DNA of 64,000 nucleotides from Bacteroidales bacterium (GCA_021740645.1 JAIOZL010000002.1:124001-188000); one strand, 5' to 3'. Counted from the first letter of the stretch, positions 51,258-61,523 are shown. Notes: generated from the letters alone by a model not told the origin. Translations and numbers: made by a program.

Positions 51258-51549
51258 GGCTAAATCCTCCTTAATTTTTAAAGTTTAACTTGTATTTACT
51301 ATTCACATTTTTAAAACGTCTTTTCAAATATCAATTTCTGTTCCACACGCATAATATATTTTAGGATTGGCTTTCTTAGATGTTGATTCAGTGGAATTTA
51401 GAACTGTTTCAGTAGCAACTGACTGCTTGAAATTATGTCAGATTTCCTTTGAAAAAATGACAGATTTTCATCATTAAAACCACTTTTTATTAAGTAGGAA
51501 ATAAATTTTAATTTCACCAAAGGAATAATGATTTTCGTAAAATTTAATT

Positions 51550-54500
51550 TCAATATTCCCCCCAACTTTTGATGGTGATTTCTTCCGGATCAATTCGGGT
51601 AAATGCAAAAATAAAAGCCGAAGCCAGCCTGGCATTGGTGATCAGAGGAATATTAAAATCAATGGCAGAACGCCGGATGGTATAATCATTGGCCAATTCT
51701 CCCTGGGTAAGGTTTTTTGGAATATTGATGACCAGGTCGAACTGTTTATTACGAATGTAGTCAAGCACATTGGGCTTGATGCCCTCGTCGGGCCAGTGTA
51801 AAAGCGTTGTCGGTATGCCATTGGCTATGAGGAAATCATACGAACCCTTAGTCGCAAAAAGATTTATACCCTCTTCGGTAAGCCGTTTAGCGCTGTTCAG
51901 CAGTTCAAGTTTATCCCGCATGGGCCCTGAACTAATCATGATGTTCCGCTTAGGAATCCGATAGCCTACTGAGAGCATGGCCTTGAGTACTGCATCATAA
52001 TAGTCATCCCCAATACAACCTACTTCTCCTGTTGAAGCCATATCTACACCCAGAACCGGATCCGCTTTGGATAATCGGCTGAAAGAAAATTGAGAGGCTT
52101 TGATCCCTATGTGATCAATCTCAAAAATACTTTTTGATGGCTTTTCATAAGGAACATCCAACATGATCTCTGTCGCCAACTCTATGAAGTTTGATTTCAG
52201 CACCTTTGATACAAATGGGAAACTGCGGGATGCTCTGAGATTACATTCAATCACCTTGATATCATTATCCCTGGCCAGGAATTGAATATTAAATGGCCCT
52301 GAAATTTTTAGTTCACCTGCAATTTTTCGGGCAGCCCGCTTGATCCTTCGAACCGTTTCAAAATAGATCTTTTGGGGTGGAAACACCATGGTTGCATCAC
52401 CCGAATGAACACCCGCAAACTCTATATGTTCGCACATGGCATAAGCCATGATCTCTCCCTTGTCGGCAACGGCATCAATTTCAATTTCTTTGGCCTGCTC
52501 AATGAATTCAGTCACGACTACAGGGTGTTTTTTTGAAACTTTTGCTGCAAGTGCAAGGTAATGTTCCAGTTCTTCTCTGTTGGATACAACATTCATAGCA
52601 GCACCGGAAAGCACATAAGATGGCCTGATAAGAACAGGGAATCCAACGATATCGACAAACTTATAGATTTCTTCCAGGCTTGAGGCCTCGCGCCATTCCG
52701 GCTGATCAATCAGAAGCCGGTCGAGCATCAGAGAAAAGCGATTCCTGTTTTCTGCCTGATCTATAGAAGAAGGCTGAGTCCCCAGGATCTTCACCCCTGC
52801 ACCATCTAACCGGATAGCCAGGTTATTGGGTATCTGGCCACCTGTAGATAGAATGGTCCCTTTGGGCTGCTCCAGGTCAATGATGTCGAGTACCCTTTCA
52901 AAGCTCAGTTCGTCAAAATAAAGACGATCTGCTACGTCATAATCTGTCGAGACAGTTTCGGGGTTATAATTGATCATGACGGATCTGAAGTTATGTTTAT
53001 TGATAGCGTTAACTGCATTTACACCGCACCAGTCAAATTCAACTGAGCTACCAATTCGATATGCTCCTGATCCCAGCACCACAACAGATTTCCCATCCCC
53101 TTCAAAGACAATATCATGTTTTTTCCCACCGTAAGTGAGGTAGAGATAATTTGTAACCGCCGGATATTCGGCAGCAAGGGTGTCGATTTGCTTCACTGCT
53201 GGTAAAATGCCCCTGGTTTTGCGATAATTCCTTACCTCATAACTTATATTATCCATTTCGTTAACTGATGGATTTAAAATAAGACGTGTTAACTGAAAAT
53301 CGGAAAAGCCTTTCTTTTTAGCTTCCAGCAATAATTCATCCGATAAGTCTTCCAGTTTTTGATAAGTACTTAACGTAGCACTCAAGTCAAAAATTTGTTT
53401 CAACTTTTGCAAAAACCATCTGTCGATGCGTGTTAACTCATGGATCTTATCGATGGGGAAACCGGCTTCAAAAGCTTTCTCTATTACGAAAATTCGCATT
53501 TCAGTTGGATTGGCCAATTCTTTTTCAATGTCCGTTACAACAATATCCCTGTTGCCTACAAATCCATGCGCACCCTGTCCTATCATTCGTAACCCCTTTT
53601 GTATAGCTTCTTCAAAGGTTGTCCCGATGGCCATCACTTCCCCCACTGACTTCATAGATGATCCTATGAAATGACTCACACCACTGAATTTGGAAAGGTC
53701 CCACCGTGGGATCTTACAAACCACATAGTCCAATGCAGGTTCAAAGAATGCCGAAGTGGTTTGGGTAATGGTGTTTTTTAATTCGTGTAAGCCATAACCA
53801 AGGCTGAGCTTTGCTGCAATAAATGCCAAAGGATAACCTGTGGCTTTGGAAGCTAGAGCCGATGAACGTGAAAGCCTTGCATTGACCTCAATGACACGAT
53901 AATCTTCTGAATCGGGATCAAATGCATACTGCACATTGCATTCGCCGATAATTCCAATATGCCTGACGATTTGTATGGAAAGTGCCCTGAGTTTGTGATA
54001 TTCACGATTGGTTAGCGTTTGCGAAGGGGCCACAACTATGCTTTCACCTGTATGAATACCTAATGGGTCAAAATTCTCCATATTACAGACCGTGATGCAA
54101 TTATCGTGACGATCGCGCACCACTTCGTATTCTATTTCCTTCCAACCTTTGAGAGATTCCTCAACCAATACCTGAGGGCTGTATGCAAAAGCATTCGTAG
54201 CAAGTTTAAGGAGTTCTTCTTTGTTATTGGCAAATCCGCTACCCATTCCACCCAGGGCATAGGCCGCCCTGACAATTACAGGGAATCCAAGATTTTCAGC
54301 GGCCTGCAAAGCATTGTCGATACTATTGGCCGCAATACTTCTTGCGGATTGAACCCCAATTTGATTTAGTTTTTCAACAAAAATGTCTCGGTCTTCAGTG
54401 TCAATGATAGATTGGACAGGGGTCCCCAAAACCTTTATTTGATATTTTTCAAGGAATTTATTTTTGTAAAGTTCAACGCCGCAATTCAAAGCTGTTTGTC

Positions 54501-54771
54501 CGCCAAACGCCAGCAGAATCCCATCGGGTTTTTCTTTTAGGATTACCTTCTCCACAAAAAAAGGGGTTACAGGCAGGAAGTAAATCTCGTCGGCCACACC
54601 CTCAGAAGTTTGGACCGTGGCTATGTTTGGATTGATCAGGACAGTGTGGATACCCTCTTCACGCAGAGCTTTTAATGCTTGTGATCCGGAATAATCAAAC
54701 TCGCCTGCTTCCCCGATCTTCAGGGCACCTGAACCGAGAATTAATACTTTTTTGATCATTGGTTCTTGCAT
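51550..54771 (-). CDS. carB: Carbamoyl-phosphate synthase large subunit
   Basis: 1073 residues from the ATG at 54771; the ATG at 54759 gives a classic four-base ATGA overlap with carA and fits the family N-terminus IKKVLILGSGALKIG better. Two tandem ATP-grasp halves are visible (starting ILGSGALKIGEAGEFDYSG and, near residue 562, VLGSGAYRIGSSVEFDW), followed by the C-terminal MGS-like allosteric domain (KGSYDFLIANGIPTTLLHW). It makes carbamoyl phosphate from bicarbonate, ammonia and two ATP for pyrimidine and arginine synthesis. The ammonia comes from CarA. Confidence 0.97.
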   Translation of the reverse strand: MQEPMIKKVLILGSGALKIGEAGEFDYSGSQALKALREEGIHTVLINPNIATVQTSEGVADEIYFLPVTPFFVEKVILKEKPDGILLAFGGQTALNCGVELYKNKFLEKYQIKVLGTPVQSIIDTEDRDIFVEKLNQIGVQSARSIAANSIDNALQAAENLGFPVIVRAAYALGGMGSGFANNKEELLKLATNAFAYSPQVLVEESLKGWKEIEYEVVRDRHDNCITVCNMENFDPLGIHTGESIVVAPSQTLTNREYHKLRALSIQIVRHIGIIGECNVQYAFDPDSEDYRVIEVNARLSRSSALASKATGYPLAFIAAKLSLGYGLHELKNTITQTTSAFFEPALDYVVCKIPRWDLSKFSGVSHFIGSSMKSVGEVMAIGTTFEEAIQKGLRMIGQGAHGFVGNRDIVVTDIEKELANPTEMRIFVIEKAFEAGFPIDKIHELTRIDRWFLQKLKQIFDLSATLSTYQKLEDLSDELLLEAKKKGFSDFQLTRLILNPSVNEMDNISYEVRNYRKTRGILPAVKQIDTLAAEYPAVTNYLYLTYGGKKHDIVFEGDGKSVVVLGSGAYRIGSSVEFDWCGVNAVNAINKHNFRSVMINYNPETVSTDYDVADRLYFDELSFERVLDIIDLEQPKGTILSTGGQIPNNLAIRLDGAGVKILGTQPSSIDQAENRNRFSLMLDRLLIDQPEWREASSLEEIYKFVDIVGFPVLIRPSYVLSGAAMNVVSNREELEHYLALAAKVSKKHPVVVTEFIEQAKEIEIDAVADKGEIMAYAMCEHIEFAGVHSGDATMVFPPQKIYFETVRRIKRAARKIAGELKISGPFNIQFLARDNDIKVIECNLRASRSFPFVSKVLKSNFIELATEIMLDVPYEKPSKSIFEIDHIGIKASQFSFSRLSKADPVLGVDMASTGEVGCIGDDYYDAVLKAMLSVGYRIPKRNIMISSGPMRDKLELLNSAKRLTEEGINLFATKGSYDFLIANGIPTTLLHWPDEGIKPNVLDYIRNKQFDLVINIPKNLTQGELANDYTIRRSAIDFNIPLITNARLASAFIFAFTRIDPEEITIKSWGEY

Positions 54772-55829
54772 TTCTTAATCAGGTTGATAAAGTCATCAAA
54801 TAAAAACTCCGTATCTGTGGGGCCTCCGCTCGCCTCAGGATGAAATTGCGTTGAAAAGAAGGGTTTGGTTTTATGTTTGATCCCTTCGCATGTCCCATCA
54901 TTCACATTTATAAATAATGGTTCCCACTCCGAACTTAATGTTAGTTCATCCACGGCAAACCCATGATTCTGTGAAGTAATATAGCATCGGTTTTCCCCGA
55001 CTCTTTGCACTGGTTGGTTGTGGCTTCGATGGCCATATTTTAATTTATAAGTTCTGGCTCCGGAAGCAAGGGCCATCAATTGGCTACCCAGGCAAATTCC
55101 AAAAATGGGTTTTTTATCAGCTATGGCCATTTTTAAGGTTGCTATTGTGGGTACACACATCTCGGGGTCACCCGGACCATTGGTAATAAATAATCCATCA
55201 TAATCAGCCTTAGCCAATTCAAAGTTATAAGGAACACGGATGACGGTTGCACCCCTTTCTAAGAGGCAGCGAATAATATTATTCTTAACCCCGCAATCCA
55301 ACAGTAATATTTTGATTTTCCCTGATCCATAAACCTGTTTTTTATTGGGTGATACCTGTCCTACTAAATTGTCCTTGTTTGGATCATACCAATCAATATC
55401 CTCATTTTCAAAAATGATTTTACCGAGCATGGTACCACTTTCGCGTAAAACCTGGGTCAACTCCCTTGTATCGATTCCGGAAATACCGGGAATGCCCTGT
55501 GATTTGAGCCAGTCACCAAGGCTTTGCTGAGCGTTCCAATGCGAATAAGCTTCTGAATAATCAGAGATCACAAAGCCCTGAACTGCAATCCGTCCTGATT
55601 CATAATGTTTATGCAGATCCAGTTCAGTTTCTTCACCCGGAACTCCATAATTTCCAACCAAAGGATATGTTGAAACCAGAATCTGGCCTTTATAAGAAGG
55701 GTCGGTAAGACTCTCAGGATAACCAGTCATGGCCGTATTAAAAACAACTTCGCCCGCCATGCTTTTTTCGCTTCCAAAGGAGATTCCCGGAAACTCCATG
55801 CCATTTTCAAGGATCAACCTTGCTTTCAT
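54756..55829 (-). CDS. carA: Carbamoyl-phosphate synthase small (glutaminase) subunit
   Basis: 357 residues from MKARLILENG (11 additional upstream codons are open to 55862). The N-terminal CarA domain is followed by a class-I glutamine amidotransferase with FITNGPGDPE, the nucleophile Cys in GICLGSQLMALASGA, and the His/Glu pair in STQFHPEASGG. Note that the nucleophile strand reads CLGSQ, as in normal enzymes CLGHQ; Ser replaces His next to the nucleophile. Its stop overlaps the carB start region. Confidence 0.95.
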   Translation of the reverse strand: MKARLILENGMEFPGISFGSEKSMAGEVVFNTAMTGYPESLTDPSYKGQILVSTYPLVGNYGVPGEETELDLHKHYESGRIAVQGFVISDYSEAYSHWNAQQSLGDWLKSQGIPGISGIDTRELTQVLRESGTMLGKIIFENEDIDWYDPNKDNLVGQVSPNKKQVYGSGKIKILLLDCGVKNNIIRCLLERGATVIRVPYNFELAKADYDGLFITNGPGDPEMCVPTIATLKMAIADKKPIFGICLGSQLMALASGARTYKLKYGHRSHNQPVQRVGENRCYITSQNHGFAVDELTLSSEWEPLFINVNDGTCEGIKHKTKPFFSTQFHPEASGGPTDTEFLFDDFINLIKKCKNQ

Positions 55830-56022
55830 AATTAGAATTTCAATTTTAAATAATGTAAACAACAGGCAATATGTTCTGTGTCCGGGGAAGCAAAGTTAAT
55901 GCTTGAAGGAAGGTGATCAAGAAAAAGCTTTCAAAACTTATTAAGGATTATAAACTGAAATTAATAATTTACTTTTTCTGGCAGATTATGGTTTTTGGGG
56001 ATTTATTACAAACGTATATCCT

Positions 56023-56565
56023 TTAATGATATGATTTTAATGATTTTACAATAAAAACAACAGCTTCTGATACTTTTGATGTATTAGCAAGAAATTGTTT
56101 TACAGGTTCAATTCCCCATTTTTTAAGTACTTCACTTACCAGGCTCTCCCTGACGACCCAAACCATTGGAATATTTACTTCTTCTAAAAGTAAAGTGATC
56201 ATCCCTGCCCATGCTTTCCCTTGCAATTCAAAGGGCCCTATTTCATCCATTACCAGCAGGTCAATATCCCTTATATTTTTTGGATTCAGGGCTTCTTCTC
56301 CAAAAGATTGCCCCAAAGGGTTAATGAAGAAACTGCGAATATTTTCCCAGCCTTCATTTGGGGTTCGTTGACAATAAACTATCCGGGCGCCATTTGACTG
56401 ATTTACCAGCTCAAAACGGTCCCGCTGATTATTTTTCCAATAGCCTTCAGCTACTATTCCTCCAATTCGGATTTTTTCCTTCTTTAATTCTAAAATGACT
56501 TCCTTAAGGAAAGTTGTTTTACCGCTGCCTTGTTCTCCGGTGACAATATAAATTAATGGTTTCAT
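56023..56565 (-). CDS. THEP1-like P-loop NTPase
   Basis: 180 residues with Walker A GEQGSGKT (11-18) at the N-terminus and Walker B DLLVMDEIGPFEL (about 102-114), the arrangement of THEP1-type nucleoside-triphosphatases, in which the DEIGxxEL segment is characteristic. The cellular role of this family is unclear. It is the last gene after the deoxyhypusine-synthase-like gene with an 8-nt gap, so a link to polyamine or cofactor metabolism is possible. A MobB-like GTPase is an alternative reading but the Walker B fits THEP1 better. Confidence 0.75.
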   Translation of the reverse strand: MKPLIYIVTGEQGSGKTTFLKEVILELKKEKIRIGGIVAEGYWKNNQRDRFELVNQSNGARIVYCQRTPNEGWENIRSFFINPLGQSFGEEALNPKNIRDIDLLVMDEIGPFELQGKAWAGMITLLLEEVNIPMVWVVRESLVSEVLKKWGIEPVKQFLANTSKVSEAVVFIVKSLKSYH

Positions 56566-56573
56566 TGAATAAC

Positions 56574-57551
56574 CTACCAGCCCAGCAAGTAAGCAAATAT
56601 CAATGGGGCCACGATGGTAGCATCCGATTCGATGATAAACTTGGGGGTATCAATACCAAGTTTGCCCCAGGTAATTTTTTCATTGGGAACAGCCCCTGAG
56701 TATGACCCATAACTAGTGGTGGAATCAGATATCTGACAGAAATAACTCCAGAATGGGGTATCGGTTCTTTCCATATCCTGGTAGAGCATGGGTACAACAC
56801 AAATTGGAAAATCTCCGGCAATTCCGCCACCAATCTGGAAAAATCCAATACCTTCCATCCCTGCATTTGCAGTATACCAATCGGCAAGAAAGGCCATGTA
56901 TTCAATTCCTGATTTCATAGTAGATGCCTTAAGTTCACCTTTCAAAACATAAGAAGCGAAGATATTTCCCATCGTTGAATCTTCCCAGCCAGGAACAATG
57001 ATAGGGAGGTTCTTTTTTGCAGCAGCCAGCATCCAGCTGTTATTTGGATCTATTTCATAATATTGTTCCAAAACTCCGGAAAGCAACATTTTATACATAA
57101 ACTCATGGGGGAAATAGCGTTCACCTTTGATTTCTGCATCCTTCCAGATTTTAAAGATATGGGATTGCAATCGTCGGAAAGCTTCCTCCTCGGGGATACA
57201 GGTATCAGTTACCCGGTTAAGGCCTTTTTCGAGTAAAGCCCATTCTTGTTTTGGTGTCAGGTCACGGTATTCAGGAACCCTTTTGTAGTATGAATGAGCC
57301 ACCAGGTTCATGATGTCTTCTTCGAGGTTGGCGCCTGTACAAGATATTATTTGGACTTTATTCTTCCGGATGATCTCTGAAAGGGAAATCCCCAATTCTG
57401 CAGTGCTCATTGCCCCGGCGAGAGTGATCATCATTTTTTTACCATCAGCCAGATGCTTTTCATACGCTTTCGCGGCATCTACAAGTGCAGCGGCATTAAA
57501 ATGCTTGTAATTTTTAATGATAAATGTGCTTACTGGTCCTTTATTTGTCAT
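56574..57551 (-). CDS. Deoxyhypusine-synthase-like polyamine enzyme
   Basis: 325 residues of the deoxyhypusine synthase family, with MITLAGAMSTAELG near residue 40, IISCTGANLEED (NAD contacts) and the active-site Lys in EKITWGKLG, where the true enzymes have SWGK. Bacteria do not make hypusine; bacterial relatives are known to form homospermidine or a bis-guanidino analogue by aminobutyl transfer. The gene overlaps the end of the agmatinase gene by 11 nt, after arginine decarboxylase, so putrescine or agmatine is the likely substrate. Confidence 0.85.
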   Translation of the reverse strand: MTNKGPVSTFIIKNYKHFNAAALVDAAKAYEKHLADGKKMMITLAGAMSTAELGISLSEIIRKNKVQIISCTGANLEEDIMNLVAHSYYKRVPEYRDLTPKQEWALLEKGLNRVTDTCIPEEEAFRRLQSHIFKIWKDAEIKGERYFPHEFMYKMLLSGVLEQYYEIDPNNSWMLAAAKKNLPIIVPGWEDSTMGNIFASYVLKGELKASTMKSGIEYMAFLADWYTANAGMEGIGFFQIGGGIAGDFPICVVPMLYQDMERTDTPFWSYFCQISDSTTSYGSYSGAVPNEKITWGKLGIDTPKFIIESDATIVAPLIFAYLLGW

Positions 57552-58395
57552 GAATACAGAATTTATAGCTTAACATTTTATAATAAAGTTTGGCTGCCAG
57601 GAATTCGGGAGCCTTGTTGCCAGGAATTGGGGCAAGTTCAACAATATCAAATCCGACCACCTCTTTCTTTTCAAAAACCTTTTTAAGATAGGCAGTGATT
57701 GTATTCCAGTTAAGTCCGCCTGGTTCGGGTGTGCCGGTTGCAGGCATGATAGAAGGATCCAGGACATCCAGGTCGACTGTAATATAAACCTGATCGCCCA
57801 TCTTATCAATTGACTCTTCCATCCATTTATTATGGTGAAGAATTTGATGCGAAAAGTAGCACTTATCCCGGTTAAGGAAAGGCAGTTCTCCACTATCCAT
57901 ACTTCTTATCCCAACCTGAATGAGGTTGGTATGAAGTGAAGCGTCATATACTGCACATGCATGATTATAAGGGGTTCCAAGATATTCAGGCCGGAGATCG
58001 GTATGGGCGTCGAGCTGAAGGACCGTCAGGCCGGCATATTTTTCATAAAAAGCTTTAATTATTCCAATACTGATGGAATGTTCTCCGCCAAAAAAAGTAA
58101 GGAATTTATTCAGCCCGAGGAGTTTTTGAGTGTTTGAATATACTTCCTGAAATACCTTTTCGGGGGATGAACTTTCATTTATCCGGGGTAAAATATGTAC
58201 ACCTTTTTTATATACTTCCGAATTTGTTTCTATATCATATAGTTCCATATTTTCGGCAGCATCCAAAAAAGCTTCAAACCCTTTATCAGCCCCTTTGCCC
58301 CAGGTGCTGGTCCCGTCATACGGAATCGACTGCAAAAGCACGGCAGCATTGTCAAAATGTGCATATTTATCCTCTACACCTGCAAAATTATTCAT
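57541..58395 (-). CDS. speB: Agmatinase / ureohydrolase family
   Basis: 284 residues of the arginase/agmatinase family. The Mn2+ site is seen as GGEHSIS, LDAHTDLR and TVDLDVLDP. Agmatinase makes putrescine and urea from agmatine. Arginine decarboxylase, the source of agmatine, is encoded 2 nt upstream, which favours agmatinase over arginase. The next gene, the deoxyhypusine-synthase-like enzyme, begins inside its end. Confidence 0.92.
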   Translation of the reverse strand: MNNFAGVEDKYAHFDNAAVLLQSIPYDGTSTWGKGADKGFEAFLDAAENMELYDIETNSEVYKKGVHILPRINESSSPEKVFQEVYSNTQKLLGLNKFLTFFGGEHSISIGIIKAFYEKYAGLTVLQLDAHTDLRPEYLGTPYNHACAVYDASLHTNLIQVGIRSMDSGELPFLNRDKCYFSHQILHHNKWMEESIDKMGDQVYITVDLDVLDPSIMPATGTPEPGGLNWNTITAYLKKVFEKKEVVGFDIVELAPIPGNKAPEFLAAKLYYKMLSYKFCIHDK

Positions 58396-58397
58396 GC

Positions 58398-59807
58398 TTA
58401 TTCGTTGTATCCTAAAATGTTCATCATATCATCAACGGTTTGTTCGTTACGATAGACATAATCAATAAAGTTACCTGTTTCGTCCCTGTCGATAATAACG
58501 TGTTTGGGGGATGGGATCAAACAATGTTTAATCCCTCCATATCCGCTTATCGAATCCTGGTAGGCTCCAGTGTGGAAAAAACCAAGATACAGTGGTTCTT
58601 TTTCTTTGTTAGCGTATTTTGGTAATAAAATTTGCTGGTTAAAATCCTCCGAATTGTAATAATCAGAATGATCGCAACTAATACCACCAATGTTGACCCG
58701 GGTATATTCGTTTTCCCATTTATTTACGGGTAATAAAATAAATTTTTCGTGCAACGACCAGGCATCCGGAATGGTATTCATCAGGCTGTTATCTACAATG
58801 TACCATAGCTCTTTATCATTTTGTTGTTTTTGCTCCAAAACTTTAAAAATAATGGCACCACTTTCTCCGACGGTATATTTCCCAAATTCAGTATAAATGT
58901 CAGGAACTTCCAGGTTTTCATTTACGCATGCTTCTTTTATATTGGCCACGATTTCTTTTATCATATACTCGTAGTCATATTCAAACCCGAGATGATTTCG
59001 TACCGGAAAACCACCTCCCAGATTTAAAGAATCAAGGGTGGGGCAGAGTTTCTTGAGTTCAACAAATAACTTTAGAGCCTTTTGAAATTCACCCCAGTAA
59101 TACAAGCTGTCTTTAATTCCTGAATCCACAAAAAAATGCAACATCTTGAAGTTGAAATTTGGGTTTCCTTTTATTTTATGCTTGTAAAATTCAATCATTT
59201 CAGTATGACGGATACCCAGCCGGGAGGTATAATAGGAAGACTGGGATTCTTCGTCAATGGCCATCCGCAATCCGATATTCACTTTTGTTCCTTGCGCAAT
59301 CTTCTCAAGACGGTTAAGCTCAGAAGTACTATCCAATACAGTGATTGAATTACTAAAACCAGCTTTGTGTAAACCCAGTATCTTGTGAATATATTCTTCT
59401 GTTTTATAGCCGTTATGCACCAGGGCAGTTGATTTTGCCAGCTCCCCTTTTTGATGTAATTTATAAATTAAGTCAATATCAAAAGACGAAGACGTTTCAA
59501 GATTTACGTTATGCTTTAAAGCAGCACTTATTACATGGTGAAAGTGACAGCATTTCGTGCAATAACAAAAGTGGTATTTACCTGAATAGTTATTGGCTTT
59601 AATTGCCCTGTTAAACAAATTTCTCGATCTTTTAATCTGCTCACCAATCTTTGGTAAATAAATCAGCCGGAAAGGGGTTCCATACTTTTCAATAAGGTAC
59701 TTTAATGATACTCCATGAAAAGTGAGGTATTTATCCCGCAGATCAAAACCTTCCTGAGGAAAGTAATATGTCTGCTCAATCAGGTCGAAATAAGTATTCT
59801 TCATCAT
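58398..59807 (-). CDS. speA: Arginine decarboxylase (PLP, alanine-racemase fold)
   Basis: 469 residues of the fold-type III decarboxylases. The PLP Lys lies in FCYCTKCCHFHHV (about residues 79-91), and a substrate loop YTEFGKYTVGESGAI follows. The length is shorter than the 630-660 residues of classical SpeA, as seen in a short Bacteroidota form; diaminopimelate or carboxynorspermidine decarboxylase is the alternative, but the agmatinase next to it supports arginine. It is the first gene of the polyamine run. Confidence 0.85.
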   Translation of the reverse strand: MMKNTYFDLIEQTYYFPQEGFDLRDKYLTFHGVSLKYLIEKYGTPFRLIYLPKIGEQIKRSRNLFNRAIKANNYSGKYHFCYCTKCCHFHHVISAALKHNVNLETSSSFDIDLIYKLHQKGELAKSTALVHNGYKTEEYIHKILGLHKAGFSNSITVLDSTSELNRLEKIAQGTKVNIGLRMAIDEESQSSYYTSRLGIRHTEMIEFYKHKIKGNPNFNFKMLHFFVDSGIKDSLYYWGEFQKALKLFVELKKLCPTLDSLNLGGGFPVRNHLGFEYDYEYMIKEIVANIKEACVNENLEVPDIYTEFGKYTVGESGAIIFKVLEQKQQNDKELWYIVDNSLMNTIPDAWSLHEKFILLPVNKWENEYTRVNIGGISCDHSDYYNSEDFNQQILLPKYANKEKEPLYLGFFHTGAYQDSISGYGGIKHCLIPSPKHVIIDRDETGNFIDYVYRNEQTVDDMMNILGYNE

Positions 59808-59904
59808 AGGCTAAACCATAAAAAAAGCAGTTAAGTTTAGTAAAAGTACAAAATAAGCCTTTTTTTTAATTTGTTCGTCACAAGTTATCTGATTTATGGC
59901 ATTC

Positions 59905-61134
59905 TTATTTGTGGTAATAGAAAAGACAGGAATCGCCATAACTTAAAAATCGATAGTTGTTTTCCAGTGCGCAGTCATATATTCGGCGCCAATTATCTGC
60001 CGTAAAGGTTGAAATAAGAAGCAATAAAGTGCTTTTCGGCATATGGAAATTTGTAATTAAAATATCCGGAAGTTTTGGGATATATCCAGGAAGGATCATG
60101 AGTTGTGTTTCTCCAGTGATGGATTGCATTTTATTTTGCTTCATCTGAGCTAAAACAGCAGAAAGGGCCTCATTCGCAGTGATTCCGATATTATATTTTT
60201 CCTCATAAGGATCCCACTGATGTATTTTGATTTCAGGATCAAATTTAGAATTGATAATAGACTTTACCCCATGCCAGTATAAACTTTCCAATGTTCTAAC
60301 TGTAGTCGTTCCTACAGCAATAAGCTTCTCTTTGTTTTCGGCAAGATCAATAATTGTATCTAATCCAATCACGATTTGCTCTGAATGCATTTGGTGCTCA
60401 TTAATATTTGGCGAGGTGACAGGTTTAAATGTACCGGCTCCTACATGGAGAGTTACCTTCTGCCTCTTTATCCCTTTTGCCTCTAATGATTTAAAGACAT
60501 CAGGTGTAAAATGCAATCCCGCTGTCGGAGCGGCCACTGAGCCTTCGTTTTGAGCATAAATTGTCTGATACCTGTTCTTGTCAGATTCGGATACAGGCCG
60601 GTTCATATAGGGAGGAAGGGGCGTTTCCCCGTTTTGTTGCAGAATTTCAGAAAAACTTAAAGTAGGTGGTTCCCAGGTAAATTTAATTAGGGAATAATCC
60701 TCAACTTTTTGTTTTCTTTCCGCAAAAAGATTGTATACAAATCCGTGGCGCTTAAATACAAGTTTTAGCTTTTCGTCTTTCCACTTTTTTGAGTTTCCCA
60801 CCAAACATTTCCACACAATCCCGGAAGTTTGTTCAAAAGCCTGTTGGATTTCCCTTGTTGGCTCCATAGGTTCGAGACAAAATATTTCAATTGCAGCTCC
60901 GCTTGATTTTTTGAAAAGGAGCCTTGCCTGTACCACCCGGGTTTCATTATACACCATTAAACTATTCTGAGGCAAATGGTGAGCAATGTTTTTAAAAAAA
61001 TCGTGTGAAATTTGTTGATCATGGTATATCAGTAGCCTGGAATCATCCCGGTTTTCCAGTGGGAATTGAGCTATTCTTTCCTTTGGGAGAACATAGTCGA
61101 ATTCATTAATATCTACATGAGGCACCTTATGCAT
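59905..61134 (-). CDS. queA: tRNA preQ1(34) S-adenosylmethionine ribosyltransferase-isomerase
   Basis: 409 residues, somewhat longer than the E. coli enzyme (about 356). Family marks are FDYVLPKERIAQFPLENRDDSR near the N-terminus (of which LPKERIAQFPLENRD is diagnostic), SVAAPTAGLHFT and HVGAGTFKPV. It moves the ribosyl part of SAM onto preQ1 in tRNA, making epoxyqueuosine. No other queuosine gene is nearby. The additional length lies in the middle region (about residues 85-135). Confidence 0.95.
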   Translation of the reverse strand: MHKVPHVDINEFDYVLPKERIAQFPLENRDDSRLLIYHDQQISHDFFKNIAHHLPQNSLMVYNETRVVQARLLFKKSSGAAIEIFCLEPMEPTREIQQAFEQTSGIVWKCLVGNSKKWKDEKLKLVFKRHGFVYNLFAERKQKVEDYSLIKFTWEPPTLSFSEILQQNGETPLPPYMNRPVSESDKNRYQTIYAQNEGSVAAPTAGLHFTPDVFKSLEAKGIKRQKVTLHVGAGTFKPVTSPNINEHQMHSEQIVIGLDTIIDLAENKEKLIAVGTTTVRTLESLYWHGVKSIINSKFDPEIKIHQWDPYEEKYNIGITANEALSAVLAQMKQNKMQSITGETQLMILPGYIPKLPDILITNFHMPKSTLLLLISTFTADNWRRIYDCALENNYRFLSYGDSCLFYYHK

Positions 61135-61209
61135 ACGAATAAATGGAGGATATAAATAATGGAGGGCAAAAATAAGGAAAATCAGAAAGAAGAAGGATAA
61201 ATGAAATGT

Positions 61210-61464
61210 TTAGAGGTTTTTTAGCTCATCAATACTAATCTCCTTTTCATAAATTTTAAACAGGGATTTTTCGTCAACTACTTTAATGCTTTCAATAATA
61301 TTTAAAGATGAGTTATACCAAACCTCAACATACAGCTTTTCGAAAGAAAAAAGTTTAATAATAAAATTAGTCTTTTTTCGGGTAAATATTTCTTTTCCAT
61401 CGTGGAACAACTTATAAACCTGTTCGTTTTTTGGAAGTTTGCAAAACTCATTGAGGGTACACAT
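61210..61464 (-). CDS. Small hypothetical protein
   Basis: 84 residues with no signal peptide or membrane span; strand-rich by pattern (KIFTRKKTNFIIKLFSFEKLYVEVWYNS) and ending in a charged helix. I know no family. It is followed after 75 nt by queA on the same strand and preceded by the hairpin 61485-61514, which separates it from the sulfurtransferase gene. Cys2 and Cys8 are close to the N-terminus (MCTLNEFC). Confidence 0.6.
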   Translation of the reverse strand: MCTLNEFCKLPKNEQVYKLFHDGKEIFTRKKTNFIIKLFSFEKLYVEVWYNSSLNIIESIKVVDEKSLFKIYEKEISIDELKNL

Positions 61465-61484
61465 AAATACAAGAGTTTAAACTA

Positions 61485-61514
61485 GGGTATTCCGGATAGT
61501 TTACCGGAATACCC
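61485..61514 (-). terminator. Hairpin after the sulfurtransferase gene
   Basis: GGGTATTCCGG (61485-61495) pairs perfectly with CCGGAATACCC (61504-61514) around an eight-base loop, 10 nt past the sulfurtransferase stop. The T-run on the minus strand is short and broken (TAGTTTAAAC), so termination may be partial. Confidence 0.65.
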
Positions 61515-61523
61515 TTAACCACA

